DNA of 58,112 bases, taken from the NCBI GenBank assembly GCA_017437065.1, contig JAFSBX010000042.1, positions 1 to 58,112 on the forward strand, read 5' to 3'. The number at the start of each line of letters is the position of its first letter. The stretch's first letter is position 1. A program made the translations under genes and the position numbers. This stretch comes from Lachnospiraceae bacterium. GTDB taxonomy: Bacteria; Bacillota; Clostridia; Lachnospirales; Lachnospiraceae. This document shows, piece by piece, positions 25,266 to 34,253 of this stretch. The notes below the pieces were generated by a model, which ran no database searches, was not told where the DNA came from, and was given only the letters and a program-made list of their open reading frames with translations.

Positions 25266-25472
25266 ATGGAAGTAGTGAAAGTAATATGGGACTTTTTTCA
25301 GAGTGAAATCTTAGGAATGAAATGGTTAAACCGATTGATGGGTTATGGTCTGGAAGCTTTGGGGATAGATGTAGAAAGCAGAATTGGTGGAAGTTTTGTT
25401 GCCGTTTGCACGATAGGAATTATTGTTGTAGGGTATTGCTTTAATGCAATTGAATATTTGTTGGTATTATAA
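25266..25472 (+). pseudogene. ArsP-like permease with in-frame internal deletion (68 aa left)
   Basis: ATG at 25266 with AAGGAG nine bases upstream. The first ~44 residues (ILGMKWLNRLMGYGLEALG ... ESRIGGS) match the start of DUF318/ArsP permeases, which normally continue into the SIQFFIYD region. Here RIGGS is followed at once by FVAVCTIGIIVVGYCFNAIEY, which resembles the extreme C-terminal helix of the same family. Roughly 250-280 residues with all transport helices appear to be lost, yet the frame is kept. It could still make a small membrane peptide, but it cannot be a full permease. Strongly suggestive; alignment would settle it. Confidence 0.65.
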
Positions 25473-25489
25473 TAAAGGAGTAGATCATT

Positions 25490-25876
25490 ATGAGTAAAAA
25501 GATAGCTTTTATCTGCGTACATAATTCCTGTCGCAGTCAGATTGCGGAGGCACTTGGAAAACATTTGGCAGGAGATAAATTTGAATTTTATTCTGCGGGA
25601 ACAGAAACGAAACCGAAGATAAATCAGGATGCGGTAAGAATTATGAAAGAGCTGTATGGAATTGATATGGAGCAGACACAGTACAGTAAAACTTTTGATA
25701 AGATACCGACACCGGATGTTGTAATTTCCATGGGATGCGATGTGGGGTGTCCTTATATTGGAAGGGAGTTTGATGATAACTGGGGGCTTACTGATCCGAC
25801 GGGGCAGAGTGATGAGGTATTTAAGGATATTATAGGGCAGATTGAGGAAAGAGTTTTAAGACTGAAAGAGTTTTGA
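25490..25876 (+). CDS. arsC: Arsenate reductase (thioredoxin-linked, low-MW phosphatase fold)
   Basis: 128-aa ArsC of the low-molecular-weight tyrosine phosphatase type. The P-loop CVHNSCRSQIAEA (Cys9...Arg15) binds the oxyanion. MGCDVGCPYIG carries the Cys pair that relays the disulfide to thioredoxin, and LTDPTGQ holds the general-acid Asp. It reduces arsenate to arsenite in the cytoplasm. It ends an arsR-led operon whose export permease is deleted, so arsenite made here would have to leave by another pump. AAGGAG precedes the ATG. A terminator follows directly. Confidence 0.93.
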   Translation: MSKKIAFICVHNSCRSQIAEALGKHLAGDKFEFYSAGTETKPKINQDAVRIMKELYGIDMEQTQYSKTFDKIPTPDVVISMGCDVGCPYIGREFDDNWGLTDPTGQSDEVFKDIIGQIEERVLRLKEF

Positions 25877-25891
25877 AGCTCTTTCTTTTTT
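25864..25891 (+). terminator. Intrinsic terminator of the ars operon
   Basis: GAAAGAG (25864-25870) pairs with CTCTTTC (25879-25885), overlapping the arsC stop codon, followed by T6. Confidence 0.85.
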
Positions 25892-26041
25892 GTGCAATAT
25901 GCCGGTATCGTTTTCGGGTAGTACCTTTTCTATTCTAATTTGTGGTGGAATTTAATGGGGAAATTTAAAGTATAGGATGGAAACATTAGAAGGGGTGTGG
26001 TAGAATAGAGGGAAACATATGTACGAAAGTGAGCGGCGGGT

Positions 26042-28681
26042 ATGGAGGACTTAGTTATTTATCGTAAAATTCTTCCGGAAAAGGCGGCAGAATACGCTGA
26101 TTTTCCGGTTTCACTAAATAAGCAAATAAAAGAATATTTACAAACACAGGGGATTTCGCAGTTATATACGCATCAGGCACAGATGTATGAGGCAGCAGAG
26201 GAAGGAAAAAATGTGGTGATTACTACGTCCACTGCCAGCGGTAAAACGTTAAGTTTTTTATTGCCGGTTTTGCAGAAGATTTTGGAGAATCCGCTGACGA
26301 GGGCGATTTTTATTTATCCGACAAAGGCACTGGCAAGTGACCAGTATCGGGCTTTGGAGCCGGTGCTTAAGTATTTTGGTGCTGGAAGGATATCGGCCGG
26401 TGTTTATGATGGAGATACGATGCCTGCAGAGAGGAGTCGGATTCGTAAAAGTGCCAATATTATTTTGACAAATCCGGAAATGTTAAATTCTGCATTTTTG
26501 CCGAATCATAGCAATTACGGGTTTGATTTTATTTTTTCAAATTTGAAATATGTTGTGATTGATGAGCTTCACAGTTATCGTGGGGCTTTTGGAGCACATC
26601 TGGCCAATATTTTTCGCAGAATGAAAAGAGTCTGCGACTATTATAAATCGAGTCCTCAGTTTTTGTGCAGTTCGGCAACGATTGCAAATCCGGTAGAGTT
26701 GGCGGGAAAAATTTGTGGGAAGAATTTTGTTTTAATTGATAAAGATGGTTCTCCTGCACCGGAGAAGGAATATCGCATATTACAGCCGCCACAGATAAAA
26801 GGAAAAAATGACAAAGTATATGGAAGAAGGGCAGCATCCACGGTGGCGGCAGATTTAATTCCTGAACTTGTGGAGGGAGAGCATCACTTTATTGCTTTTG
26901 GAAAGTCCCGCAGAAATGTGGAAGTTATTTTGAAAGAGGCGAGGGACAAGCTGGATGCAGAAATGTTTCCAATGAGTGGGAAAATTGCAGGTTATCGAGG
27001 TGGATATACACCACAGGAGCGAAAAGAAATTGAACAGAAAATGATGAGTGGAGAGCTGTTGGGGCTTGTATCTACAAATGCATTAGAGCTTGGAATTGAT
27101 ATAGGAAAACTGGATTCGACGGTAATTGTAGGCTATCCGGGAACGAGAGCATCCTTCTGGCAGCAGACAGGGCGTGCAGGGAGAAGCGGAGAGAAATGTG
27201 TCAATTATCTGATTTTAGAAAACCAGCCCTTCGACCAGTATATTGCCATTTCACCGGAATGGCTTTTTACAAAGGAGAGCGAAAATGCCATTGTGGATCC
27301 GAACAATTTAATGATTGAGCTGGCGCATATTCGTGCGGCTGCGGCAGAAATGCCACTCAGTTTGGATGACATTGCACTTTTTCCGGATTTAGGAGAAATT
27401 ATTCCGGTTTTGATGAAAGCAGAGGAAGTGAAAAGTCTTTCCGGACGATTTGCATGGGCAGGACCGGCATTTCCGGCAGGAGATTATAGTCTTCGAAATC
27501 TGGACCAGACAAGATTTCATCTGATTTTGCAGGAAGAGAACAGAGTAATTACCGAGATGGATGAAGCACAGGCTTATCATGAACTGCATCCGGGGGCAGT
27601 TTATATGCATGACAGTGTATTGTATGAGGTGATAAAGCTTGATTTAGTCAGCAGAACGGCAGAAGCGGTTCCCTTTGACGGTAATTTTTACACAGTTCCG
27701 GCGGGGACGAAGGAAACGAGAATTTTACAGACATTTCAAGAGGATGAGTTTGGTAGGACGAAATTTCACTTTGGAGATGTGAATGTAAATGAAGTGATTA
27801 CTATGTTTAAGAAGCTACAGTTTCATAATCATCAGAATCTTGGGTATGTACAATTGGCACAGCCGCTTCAGAAGGATTATGACACGGAAAGTACATGGAT
27901 TGAAATACCTGAAAATGTGACAGACACCTATCATAGTTTGTTATTACCGGCACCAAACGGAGAATTGGTATTAAACAACCATTTTGAGGGAATCTCTTAT
28001 GTAATGAAAAATGCAGCCATGATGGTAACAATGACAGAACGGGATGATATTGATGTGATTGTTTCTAATAATGCGTTGATTCCGGATTCTAACAGTGAAC
28101 AGGTTGTTTCTCTTTATATTTATGACAAATATGAGGGTGGGCTGGGCTATTCTGAGAAAATTTTTGATTTAGTACCGCAGATTGTGGATAATGCTGTCAA
28201 AATGGTAAAAGGATGTGTATGTGAGAGCGGTTGTCCGGCTTGTATAGGAGACTACAATTTGGATAAAAATATGGTACTTTGGGGATTGGAAAACTTGAAA
28301 GAACAGACCGAAGCACCGGAATACTGCCGGAAAAAAGTGGAAAAACCGCGAACATCCATTCAGAAGGAATATTCTTTTTTGAAACTGAAAGAGCAGTGGG
28401 AAGAGCTGTGTGAAAGTATTATGAAAAACGGAGAAAAAGGCGGAGCTTTTTTAAAAACCGTAAAAGATGTAACGGTGGAAGGTCATCGATTGATTTTGAC
28501 AGTGGAAAACGGATTTTATGGTATTTGGATGATGGAAAGAGAAAATATACGAAGTATAGAAAATACGCTTCGTTATCATGCAGTATGTCCGGCAGATATG
28601 AAGGTGGAAGTACGGGTGGAAGAGGATAAAGAAAAAAGTAAAAAGATAGAAGCAAGACTTCAAAGAAAAGCAGGAAAGTAG
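26042..28681 (+). CDS. MrfA-like DEAD/DEAH-box helicase with DUF1998 domain
   Basis: 879 aa. Helicase motifs: Q-like region YTHQAQMYEA, Walker A STASGKTL (about 63-70), Ia IYPTKALASDQ, II VIDELHSYRG, III SSATI, and in domain 2 STNALELGID and QQTGRAGRSG. The C-terminal DUF1998 domain has a four-Cys zinc site (CVCESGCPACIGDYN). This architecture matches YprA/MrfA, the 3'-5' helicase for mitomycin-type DNA damage repair in Bacillus, though it is about 130 residues longer. The usual exonuclease partner MrfB is not next door; a UvrD-type helicase gene is. An extended -10 (TGGTAGAAT) lies in the leader. Confidence 0.88.
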   Translation: MEDLVIYRKILPEKAAEYADFPVSLNKQIKEYLQTQGISQLYTHQAQMYEAAEEGKNVVITTSTASGKTLSFLLPVLQKILENPLTRAIFIYPTKALASDQYRALEPVLKYFGAGRISAGVYDGDTMPAERSRIRKSANIILTNPEMLNSAFLPNHSNYGFDFIFSNLKYVVIDELHSYRGAFGAHLANIFRRMKRVCDYYKSSPQFLCSSATIANPVELAGKICGKNFVLIDKDGSPAPEKEYRILQPPQIKGKNDKVYGRRAASTVAADLIPELVEGEHHFIAFGKSRRNVEVILKEARDKLDAEMFPMSGKIAGYRGGYTPQERKEIEQKMMSGELLGLVSTNALELGIDIGKLDSTVIVGYPGTRASFWQQTGRAGRSGEKCVNYLILENQPFDQYIAISPEWLFTKESENAIVDPNNLMIELAHIRAAAAEMPLSLDDIALFPDLGEIIPVLMKAEEVKSLSGRFAWAGPAFPAGDYSLRNLDQTRFHLILQEENRVITEMDEAQAYHELHPGAVYMHDSVLYEVIKLDLVSRTAEAVPFDGNFYTVPAGTKETRILQTFQEDEFGRTKFHFGDVNVNEVITMFKKLQFHNHQNLGYVQLAQPLQKDYDTESTWIEIPENVTDTYHSLLLPAPNGELVLNNHFEGISYVMKNAAMMVTMTERDDIDVIVSNNALIPDSNSEQVVSLYIYDKYEGGLGYSEKIFDLVPQIVDNAVKMVKGCVCESGCPACIGDYNLDKNMVLWGLENLKEQTEAPEYCRKKVEKPRTSIQKEYSFLKLKEQWEELCESIMKNGEKGGAFLKTVKDVTVEGHRLILTVENGFYGIWMMERENIRSIENTLRYHAVCPADMKVEVRVEEDKEKSKKIEARLQRKAGK

Positions 28682-28700
28682 TCAGGTGGAGAAAGTGAGC

Positions 28701-30848
28701 ATGAAGGAAGAGTTGCAAGAAAATTTGCAGGAAGATTGGAAACAAGAATGGAAACAACTGAATAGTTATCAACTGGATGCGGTGCTTGATGAAAGTCCTG
28801 CCTGTGTGGTAAATGCCAATGTAGGAAGCGGAAAGACAACCGTTTTAATAGAAAAGATTCTTTATCTGCATTTTCAAAAGAGAGTACCGCTTGAAGAAAT
28901 GGTGGTACTTACCTTTACGAATAAAGCCGCCGGTGAGATTGCGGAGCGTCTGGTAAAAAAAGAACCATCAATTACGAGAGAGCAGGTACAATATTTTGGT
29001 ACTTTTCATAGTGTAGCGTTATGCCTGCTAAAGGAAAAACTGCCTGTTGAAGAGCTGGGATTTACGAAAGATTTTACTGTAATTGATCCTGAGGAAGAGG
29101 CAGATTTGGCATTGGAAATAATAGCTGAACGCAAATTGAACGTGAAATATAAAAACCGGCTGAAAAAGCGGTTAGAGCAGGAATATAGAAGTTATTTGCA
29201 AGGAAAAGAAAACAGCAGACAGAAAGATGATTTGTTTTTACTTTATCCGCTTTTGGAAGAGGAAAAGAAAAAACAGAATAAAATGTCGTTTTCTGATTTA
29301 CTGCGGATAAGTATTTCACTGTTAAAACGGGAGTCGGTTTACCCAAGCTGGATTATCGTAGATGAAGTGCAGGACAGTGATGGATTGCAGATGGAATTTC
29401 TGGAGGCATTAAAAGGTAACGAAACAAAACTTTTTGCGGTTGGAGATCCGAATCAGGTAATTTACAGTTGGCGCGGAACAGTACAAAATACATTTTATTT
29501 ATTGAAGCAACAATTTGAAGCAAAAGAGTTGTCGCTGCCCATAAATTATCGTTCTAATGCGTCTATTTTAGAGGCTGCTAACCGTTTTTTACAGTTTGGC
29601 AATAAAATTCAGGGGGCAAGAGAAGCGGAAAGTAAGATTATCATAAAGAAGCATTACGATCCATTTCAGGAAGCCGAGTATTTGTCGGAACGAATATGTG
29701 AATTACATGCCGGGGGACTTGCTTATAGCGAAATAGCTGTTTTTTATCGTTTACAAAAGCAATCCGATATTTTAGAAAAAGTTTTTTCAAAAAATGAGAT
29801 TCCGTATCAGGTTTCCATCAGAAAGACGATAAAGGATATACCGGTGTTGAACTGGTTTATTAAAGTATTGCGTTTTTCCTGTAATCCGGCAGATGTACAG
29901 ATGGGGATAGAGGCACTTACAGATGCAAACTATGGAGAGAAGTGTACGAAAAAGAAAGCAAAAGAATTACTGGAGAATGCACAAACCAAAACAAAGGATA
30001 TATCGAAAAAGACTGAGAATATGCCGGAACAGAAGAAAGAAACGAGTCAGAAAAGTAAGGCTGGAGGTCTTTATTGGAAAATGACAAAGTTTGCACAAAA
30101 GGAAGAATGGAGAAGTGCAGATATTCCTTTGGAAGAAGAGATTTTTGCATATTTTGGCTTAAATGAGGCGTTACATCCTACCACATCTTCTTATGCAGAG
30201 GATGAAAGAACTATTTTAGAATTTTTAAGAAAACTATGTGATTATTGTAAGACAGAAAAATGTTTTTTTATAGAAGGAACAAGGGACTTTGTAAACAGTT
30301 CTGCATTATATGGAATGAATTTGTTTGAAAAGGAGCCAGATGGTGAATGTGATGCAGTACGCCTGATGACACTTCACGCTTCAAAAGGACTGGAATTTGA
30401 CCATGTATTTCTGATTGGAGCAAATCAGGGGATGCTTCCGTTACATAGTCAGGGATTTGAGATGGAAGAAGAGGAGTGCAGGCTGTTCTTTGTAGGAATT
30501 ACAAGGGCAAGAAATAAATTGGAAATTTCTTATTATACGAATCCGGGTGAGCGGGGAGTTTTAAGCGAGTGTAGCAGATATTTGCGGAGGATACCTGCAC
30601 ATCTTGTAGAATGGGAAGATCATCCGAGTGATGAGCAGAGGAGAAGTAATTTACAACAGCTTCGAAGAGAGGTTCAGGAGCAGTTGCGGGAGAAGGCAGA
30701 AGAAAAAGATGTAAAACGGGCAAGGCATCCGAAATATGGAGAAGGTATTCTGATATCTGAAGATGAGATGATGGTGGAAGTGGAATTTGAAGGATATGGA
30801 CGGAAGCAGTTTTTGAAGGCATTTGGGGAAGTAGATATATGTAAATAG
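28701..30848 (+). CDS. UvrD/PcrA-like superfamily 1 DNA helicase
   Basis: 715 aa from ATG at 28701 (GGTGGAG upstream; GTG at 28686 also in frame). SF1 motifs: I NVGSGKTT, Ia LTFTNKAAGE, II IIVDEVQDSD, III GDPNQVIYSWRG, V TLHASKGLEFDHVFL, VI RLFFVGITRARN. A C-terminal segment HPKYGEGILI...VEFEGYGRKQF resembles the Tudor-like RNA-polymerase-binding tail of PcrA. It is somewhat divergent, with a Lys-rich linker (about 420-460). Twenty bases after the MrfA-like gene, so the two helicases probably form one repair operon. Alternative: a UvrD paralogue apart from housekeeping pcrA. Confidence 0.88.
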   Translation: MKEELQENLQEDWKQEWKQLNSYQLDAVLDESPACVVNANVGSGKTTVLIEKILYLHFQKRVPLEEMVVLTFTNKAAGEIAERLVKKEPSITREQVQYFGTFHSVALCLLKEKLPVEELGFTKDFTVIDPEEEADLALEIIAERKLNVKYKNRLKKRLEQEYRSYLQGKENSRQKDDLFLLYPLLEEEKKKQNKMSFSDLLRISISLLKRESVYPSWIIVDEVQDSDGLQMEFLEALKGNETKLFAVGDPNQVIYSWRGTVQNTFYLLKQQFEAKELSLPINYRSNASILEAANRFLQFGNKIQGAREAESKIIIKKHYDPFQEAEYLSERICELHAGGLAYSEIAVFYRLQKQSDILEKVFSKNEIPYQVSIRKTIKDIPVLNWFIKVLRFSCNPADVQMGIEALTDANYGEKCTKKKAKELLENAQTKTKDISKKTENMPEQKKETSQKSKAGGLYWKMTKFAQKEEWRSADIPLEEEIFAYFGLNEALHPTTSSYAEDERTILEFLRKLCDYCKTEKCFFIEGTRDFVNSSALYGMNLFEKEPDGECDAVRLMTLHASKGLEFDHVFLIGANQGMLPLHSQGFEMEEEECRLFFVGITRARNKLEISYYTNPGERGVLSECSRYLRRIPAHLVEWEDHPSDEQRRSNLQQLRREVQEQLREKAEEKDVKRARHPKYGEGILISEDEMMVEVEFEGYGRKQFLKAFGEVDICK

Positions 30849-30849
30849 C

Positions 30850-31212
30850 TTACCCGTCATATTTTTTCTTCAGTGCATTTTCGGTAGTTACTAATACATA
30901 TACCATTAAAAAACCCTCTACTGTTCCCAGCACGTTACCAAGTATTCCCACGACCTGTTTTGTCTGTCCAAGAACGAAAAACATTAAAATGAAAGTTAAT
31001 ACGGTAAATATTACTCCTAAACGATAACATGTATTTCCAAAATGTTTTTGAGCAAATTCCCATGTTTCCTGATTTTGCATGGATCTGTCGGTACGATATC
31101 CATGTGTCCAACTAATTTTTTTCATCGGTTTTTTTAAGTAAAGGATACCAACAATCAGCATAATAATTGGTATCAATAAGTTAAACATTAATGTAGCTAT
31201 CCAAAATCGCAT
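30850..31212 (-). CDS. SdpI family membrane protein
   Basis: 120 aa from ATG at 31212 (GAGGG five bases upstream; a GTG at 31224 is possible). Four hydrophobic segments, and after the second helix the conserved loop SWTHGYRTDRSMQNQETWEF, the GYRT.RSM.N..TW signature of SdpI/YhfL proteins. In Bacillus SdpI confers immunity to the SdpC toxin, but most members have unknown roles. No sdpABC-like genes are visible. It converges on the UvrD-like gene (stops one base apart) and diverges from an XRE regulator. Confidence 0.85.
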   Translation of the reverse strand: MRFWIATLMFNLLIPIIMLIVGILYLKKPMKKISWTHGYRTDRSMQNQETWEFAQKHFGNTCYRLGVIFTVLTFILMFFVLGQTKQVVGILGNVLGTVEGFLMVYVLVTTENALKKKYDG

Positions 31213-31358
31213 ATTTTCCCTCACAGCAGAATTGACAAATTGTATTTATTTTGATACAATTACTCGAATTTTGGGGAGAAAAAGAAGGAAGTTCCCCAGA
31301 ATTTGAGTAATTTAATGACTTGTTCATTTTATAAAATAAATGAAATAGGAGAAATATT

Positions 31359-32147
31359 TTGGAAAACAAAAAAAATAAGTATTCAATCGAAAATTTGGTG
31401 TCAAATCCCACAAATTTTGTTGACAGTTTCCGAAAAAACATTTTTTATTTAATGGAAGTACGTGATTTATCCATTAGGGAACTGGCAGAAAAAGCAGATA
31501 TGCCTTTTGAAACATTGAAATCTTTTTTATATGGAAGTTCCAAAGATTGTAAATTGTCAACTGCCGTAAAACTTGCAAAAGCATTTGAACTCAGCATTGA
31601 CGAATTAGTTGGTGCAGAAACAATGAATCCGTTATCGAAAGAAAGTTTGTCCATTTGTAGGAAAATGCCGGATTATGTGGTATATCTGATACGTTCTTTT
31701 ATCCGTCATCAATATCAGTTGCATAGTAAGTTTGATGCAAATAGCATTAATATACCGGTGTTACTACCGGAATGTCAAGGTGGTTATTTGCAAACGACAA
31801 ATGTGACAGATACGGTTTGCATCGATCATTTGACAGATGGCTTAAAATCAAGAATATGCATGGGATTAAAGATTCCATGTGAACACTATGAGCCTTTTTA
31901 TATGCCAAATGACATTATTCTTTTGGCAGCAGACAGAGATGGACAGCATAATGAACGTTGTGTGGTTAGTTATAAAGGAAATTTATTTTTGACAAGAAAG
32001 CTTTTCTTTATCGAAAATGGAGAAAAGAAGTTTAAATATGTGTCACTTTTGGATGGGAAACATGAAATATTACCAAGAAATATAGATGATAAACTTGGGT
32101 ATATAGTTGGTTTTTTAAATCCGGATGGAAGTTGGGGAGTTAGATAA
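31359..32147 (+). CDS. XRE-type helix-turn-helix regulator with LexA/S24-like C-terminal half
   Basis: 262 aa starting at TTG 31359, chosen because AGGAG lies seven bases upstream and no ATG follows early enough to keep the HTH. The N-terminal HTH (LSIRELAEKADMPFETLKSFLYG ... STAVKLAKAFELSIDELVG) is about residues 38-87. The C-terminal half (about 150-262) has the strand pattern of the S24/LexA fold (NDIILLAADRDG, VVSYKGNLFLTRKLFF, GYIVGFLNPDG) without a clear Ser-Lys catalytic pair, so it is probably a non-cleaving dimerisation or sensing domain. Divergent from the SdpI-like gene, which it may control. Confidence 0.8.
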   Translation: MENKKNKYSIENLVSNPTNFVDSFRKNIFYLMEVRDLSIRELAEKADMPFETLKSFLYGSSKDCKLSTAVKLAKAFELSIDELVGAETMNPLSKESLSICRKMPDYVVYLIRSFIRHQYQLHSKFDANSINIPVLLPECQGGYLQTTNVTDTVCIDHLTDGLKSRICMGLKIPCEHYEPFYMPNDIILLAADRDGQHNERCVVSYKGNLFLTRKLFFIENGEKKFKYVSLLDGKHEILPRNIDDKLGYIVGFLNPDGSWGVR

Positions 32148-32296
32148 CTATTTTTTTATTGAATGAAAAATAAAGGGACAAATTTGCTTTTAAACATTAC
32201 CTATAGTTCCTTTTTGTAAGAATTTCTGTACATTTCGATTATTGCATTCTGCAAACTGCATATTCCATATTTCATTTCGATTCTTTATTATTTCCT

Positions 32297-32324
32297 TTGT
32301 TTTTAATAAGAAATCCGTTATACT
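32297..32324 (+). promoter_or_regulatory. Probable promoter of the envelope two-component operon
   Basis: TTGTTT (32297-32302), a 16-base spacer and TATACT (32319-32324) give a start near 32331 and an 87-base leader to the ATG at 32418, which is preceded by AGGAGG. Confidence 0.5.
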
Positions 32325-32417
32325 GGGAATAGAAAATCAAGTATATTTTTTTAGGAAAAGTGTTCTCTACAGATAGTCACACAGACAGTAACATTTGTAG
32401 CCGTTAGGAGGAATTCC

Positions 32418-33590
32418 ATGGATGATAAATTCAAATATTTAAAATTCATAGTGATATGTAGTTTCATATTGGCTTTTTTATGTCCGGCGGCAGATATTTA
32501 CGCTACAGAAAATATAAGTTCAGGTGAAACAGCTACAGAGGCGAGTATTTCAAACAAGGTATCGGATATAAAGTCATCAGAGAAAGACAACATATCTGCA
32601 CTTTATCAGCAATATTGTAATCGTTTTGAAAACATAGAATACAAGTGGGACATTTCGGACAATGGTTTTGAAATTGTGGAAAATCAAATTTTTCCTATTG
32701 AGCTAAGCGGATATGGAGAAGTGGCGGTAATTCCGGCATTTGAGGAGGAGTACGGTCGTTTGGCTTTATTTTTCGCAGATGAAAGTGGAAAGATACTTTA
32801 TAAGACGGAACAGTTGGAAACAAATCATCGGAACAGAGGTCAGATGGAACAGCCGAATCGGGGGATTGCGGCAATATCCTTTCAGGATGTGAATGGTGAT
32901 GAAAGAATGGATGTTGTATTGATTACATCCTGTGTGAATGATAGCGGAGCATATGCAGGAAAGTCCTATAAAGTAGGTGACGTGTTGTTTCAGAGTGAAA
33001 ACGAAGTACTGTTTTACAGAGATTATCGTATATCAGATAAGATTAATCGGTTTGGCATGAATAAAAGTGTAGAGGCCATTACTGCGTTTGTCAGGGATGG
33101 ATATTCAACAGAGTTTATGTATACAGCTACGACTTTAGACGAGTTGCAAAAAAATGGTCTTCAGATTATTGAAGAACAGTGTTATACCAGAAGCTTTGCA
33201 AAGCTGGGGAAACTTTTGGTAGTACCGGGAATTTATCGGATATCGGATTATGATGTGTTTATGATTTATCTGGTAAATGAACAGGGATATATTGTATCGG
33301 GGTTGCAACCAATGGGAGATTTTGATAACCTGTATGCACTGAAGGGAATTAACTGCCGTGACATTGATGGAGACGGATTAAAAGATATTGTGGTATTGGC
33401 GAGATATAGCTATGAAGGAGCGGAAGGGCAGTTAATGGTAGAAAGTGATTATTCCATTTATTATCAGAGAACCGGTGGATTTTCTGCGGATACGGAAATT
33501 AAGAGCAAGTATCAGTGTACAGATGAGGATACAATGGAAGCACTTGTGGAAAAAGCGAGGGCTTATTGGGGGTGGAAAACAGAAAAATGA
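32418..33590 (+). CDS. Exported FG-GAP/VCBS-like protein, probable sensor accessory
   Basis: 390 aa. N-terminal signal peptide (FKYLKFIVICSFILAFLCPA, cleavage near YATE, about residue 31) with a Cys in the hydrophobic core but no clear lipobox. Two Ca2+-loop-like motifs typical of FG-GAP/VCBS blades: DVNGDERMDVVLIT (about 158-171) and DIDGDGLKDIVVLA (about 315-328). It is predicted to fold as beta-sheets outside the membrane. Its stop overlaps the response-regulator start (ATGA), so it is cotranscribed and coupled with the two-component system. A role as extracellular ligand or wall sensor for that system is inferred. Confidence 0.78.
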   Translation: MDDKFKYLKFIVICSFILAFLCPAADIYATENISSGETATEASISNKVSDIKSSEKDNISALYQQYCNRFENIEYKWDISDNGFEIVENQIFPIELSGYGEVAVIPAFEEEYGRLALFFADESGKILYKTEQLETNHRNRGQMEQPNRGIAAISFQDVNGDERMDVVLITSCVNDSGAYAGKSYKVGDVLFQSENEVLFYRDYRISDKINRFGMNKSVEAITAFVRDGYSTEFMYTATTLDELQKNGLQIIEEQCYTRSFAKLGKLLVVPGIYRISDYDVFMIYLVNEQGYIVSGLQPMGDFDNLYALKGINCRDIDGDGLKDIVVLARYSYEGAEGQLMVESDYSIYYQRTGGFSADTEIKSKYQCTDEDTMEALVEKARAYWGWKTEK

Positions 33591-34240
33591 TTAAGATACT
33601 GATTGTAGATGATGAAAAACCGATATGTGATTTGATTGATTTGAATTTGTCCTCTGCGGGTTATCATTGTGCTTCGGTACAGGATGGTCTGGAGGCAATT
33701 GACAGAATTGAGCAGGAAAAATTTGATTTGATTCTGTTGGATGTTATGCTTCCGGGAGCGGATGGTTATGACATTATGGAATATATCCGACCGTTGGGAG
33801 TTCCTGTTATTTTTATTACAGCGAAGCATGAAGTGAAGGATCGGGTAAAAGGATTAAAGCTGGGGGCAGATGATTATCTGGTAAAGCCTTTTGATGTAGT
33901 GGAACTGGTGGCAAGGGTAGAAGCGGTCTTACGTCGTTATAACAAGACAGAGCAGAAGCTTACTGCCGGAGATGTAGTTGTGGATATGGAAGCACACAGG
34001 GTAACAAAAGGTGGAATTCAGATTGAACTGACGAACAAGGAATTTGGGTTGTTAGTACTCTTTGTAAAAAATAAAAATGTGGCACTGTTTAGGGAAACTT
34101 TGTACGAGAAGGTGTGGGAGGATGCATATTATGGTGACAGCCGTACCCTTGACCTGCATGTACAGAGATTGCGAAAAAAGCTGGGCTGGGAACAATGTTT
34201 AGTAGCGGTGTATAAAGTCGGATACCGCTTAGAAGTATAA
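33587..34240 (+). CDS. OmpR/PhoB-type response regulator
   Basis: 217 aa from ATG at 33587, overlapping the preceding stop. Receiver domain with acidic pair DDE, phospho-acceptor Asp52 in LILLDVMLPG, Thr in FITAKH and Lys in LVKPFD. Winged helix effector domain (about 125-217) with ELTNKEFGLLVLF and TLDLHVQRLRKKLG ending YKVGYRLEV. Members bind tandem 11-bp repeats as head-to-tail dimers. Exactly such an array (36500-36565) lies at the end of this operon. The histidine kinase gene follows after 13 bases. Confidence 0.95.
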   Translation: MIKILIVDDEKPICDLIDLNLSSAGYHCASVQDGLEAIDRIEQEKFDLILLDVMLPGADGYDIMEYIRPLGVPVIFITAKHEVKDRVKGLKLGADDYLVKPFDVVELVARVEAVLRRYNKTEQKLTAGDVVVDMEAHRVTKGGIQIELTNKEFGLLVLFVKNKNVALFRETLYEKVWEDAYYGDSRTLDLHVQRLRKKLGWEQCLVAVYKVGYRLEV

Positions 34241-34253
34241 GGTTGAAAAAATT

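Noticed and set aside
24426-25876. Complete arsenic-resistance operon
   Set aside because: The permease is internally deleted and no other arsenite pump is present, so export cannot be claimed.
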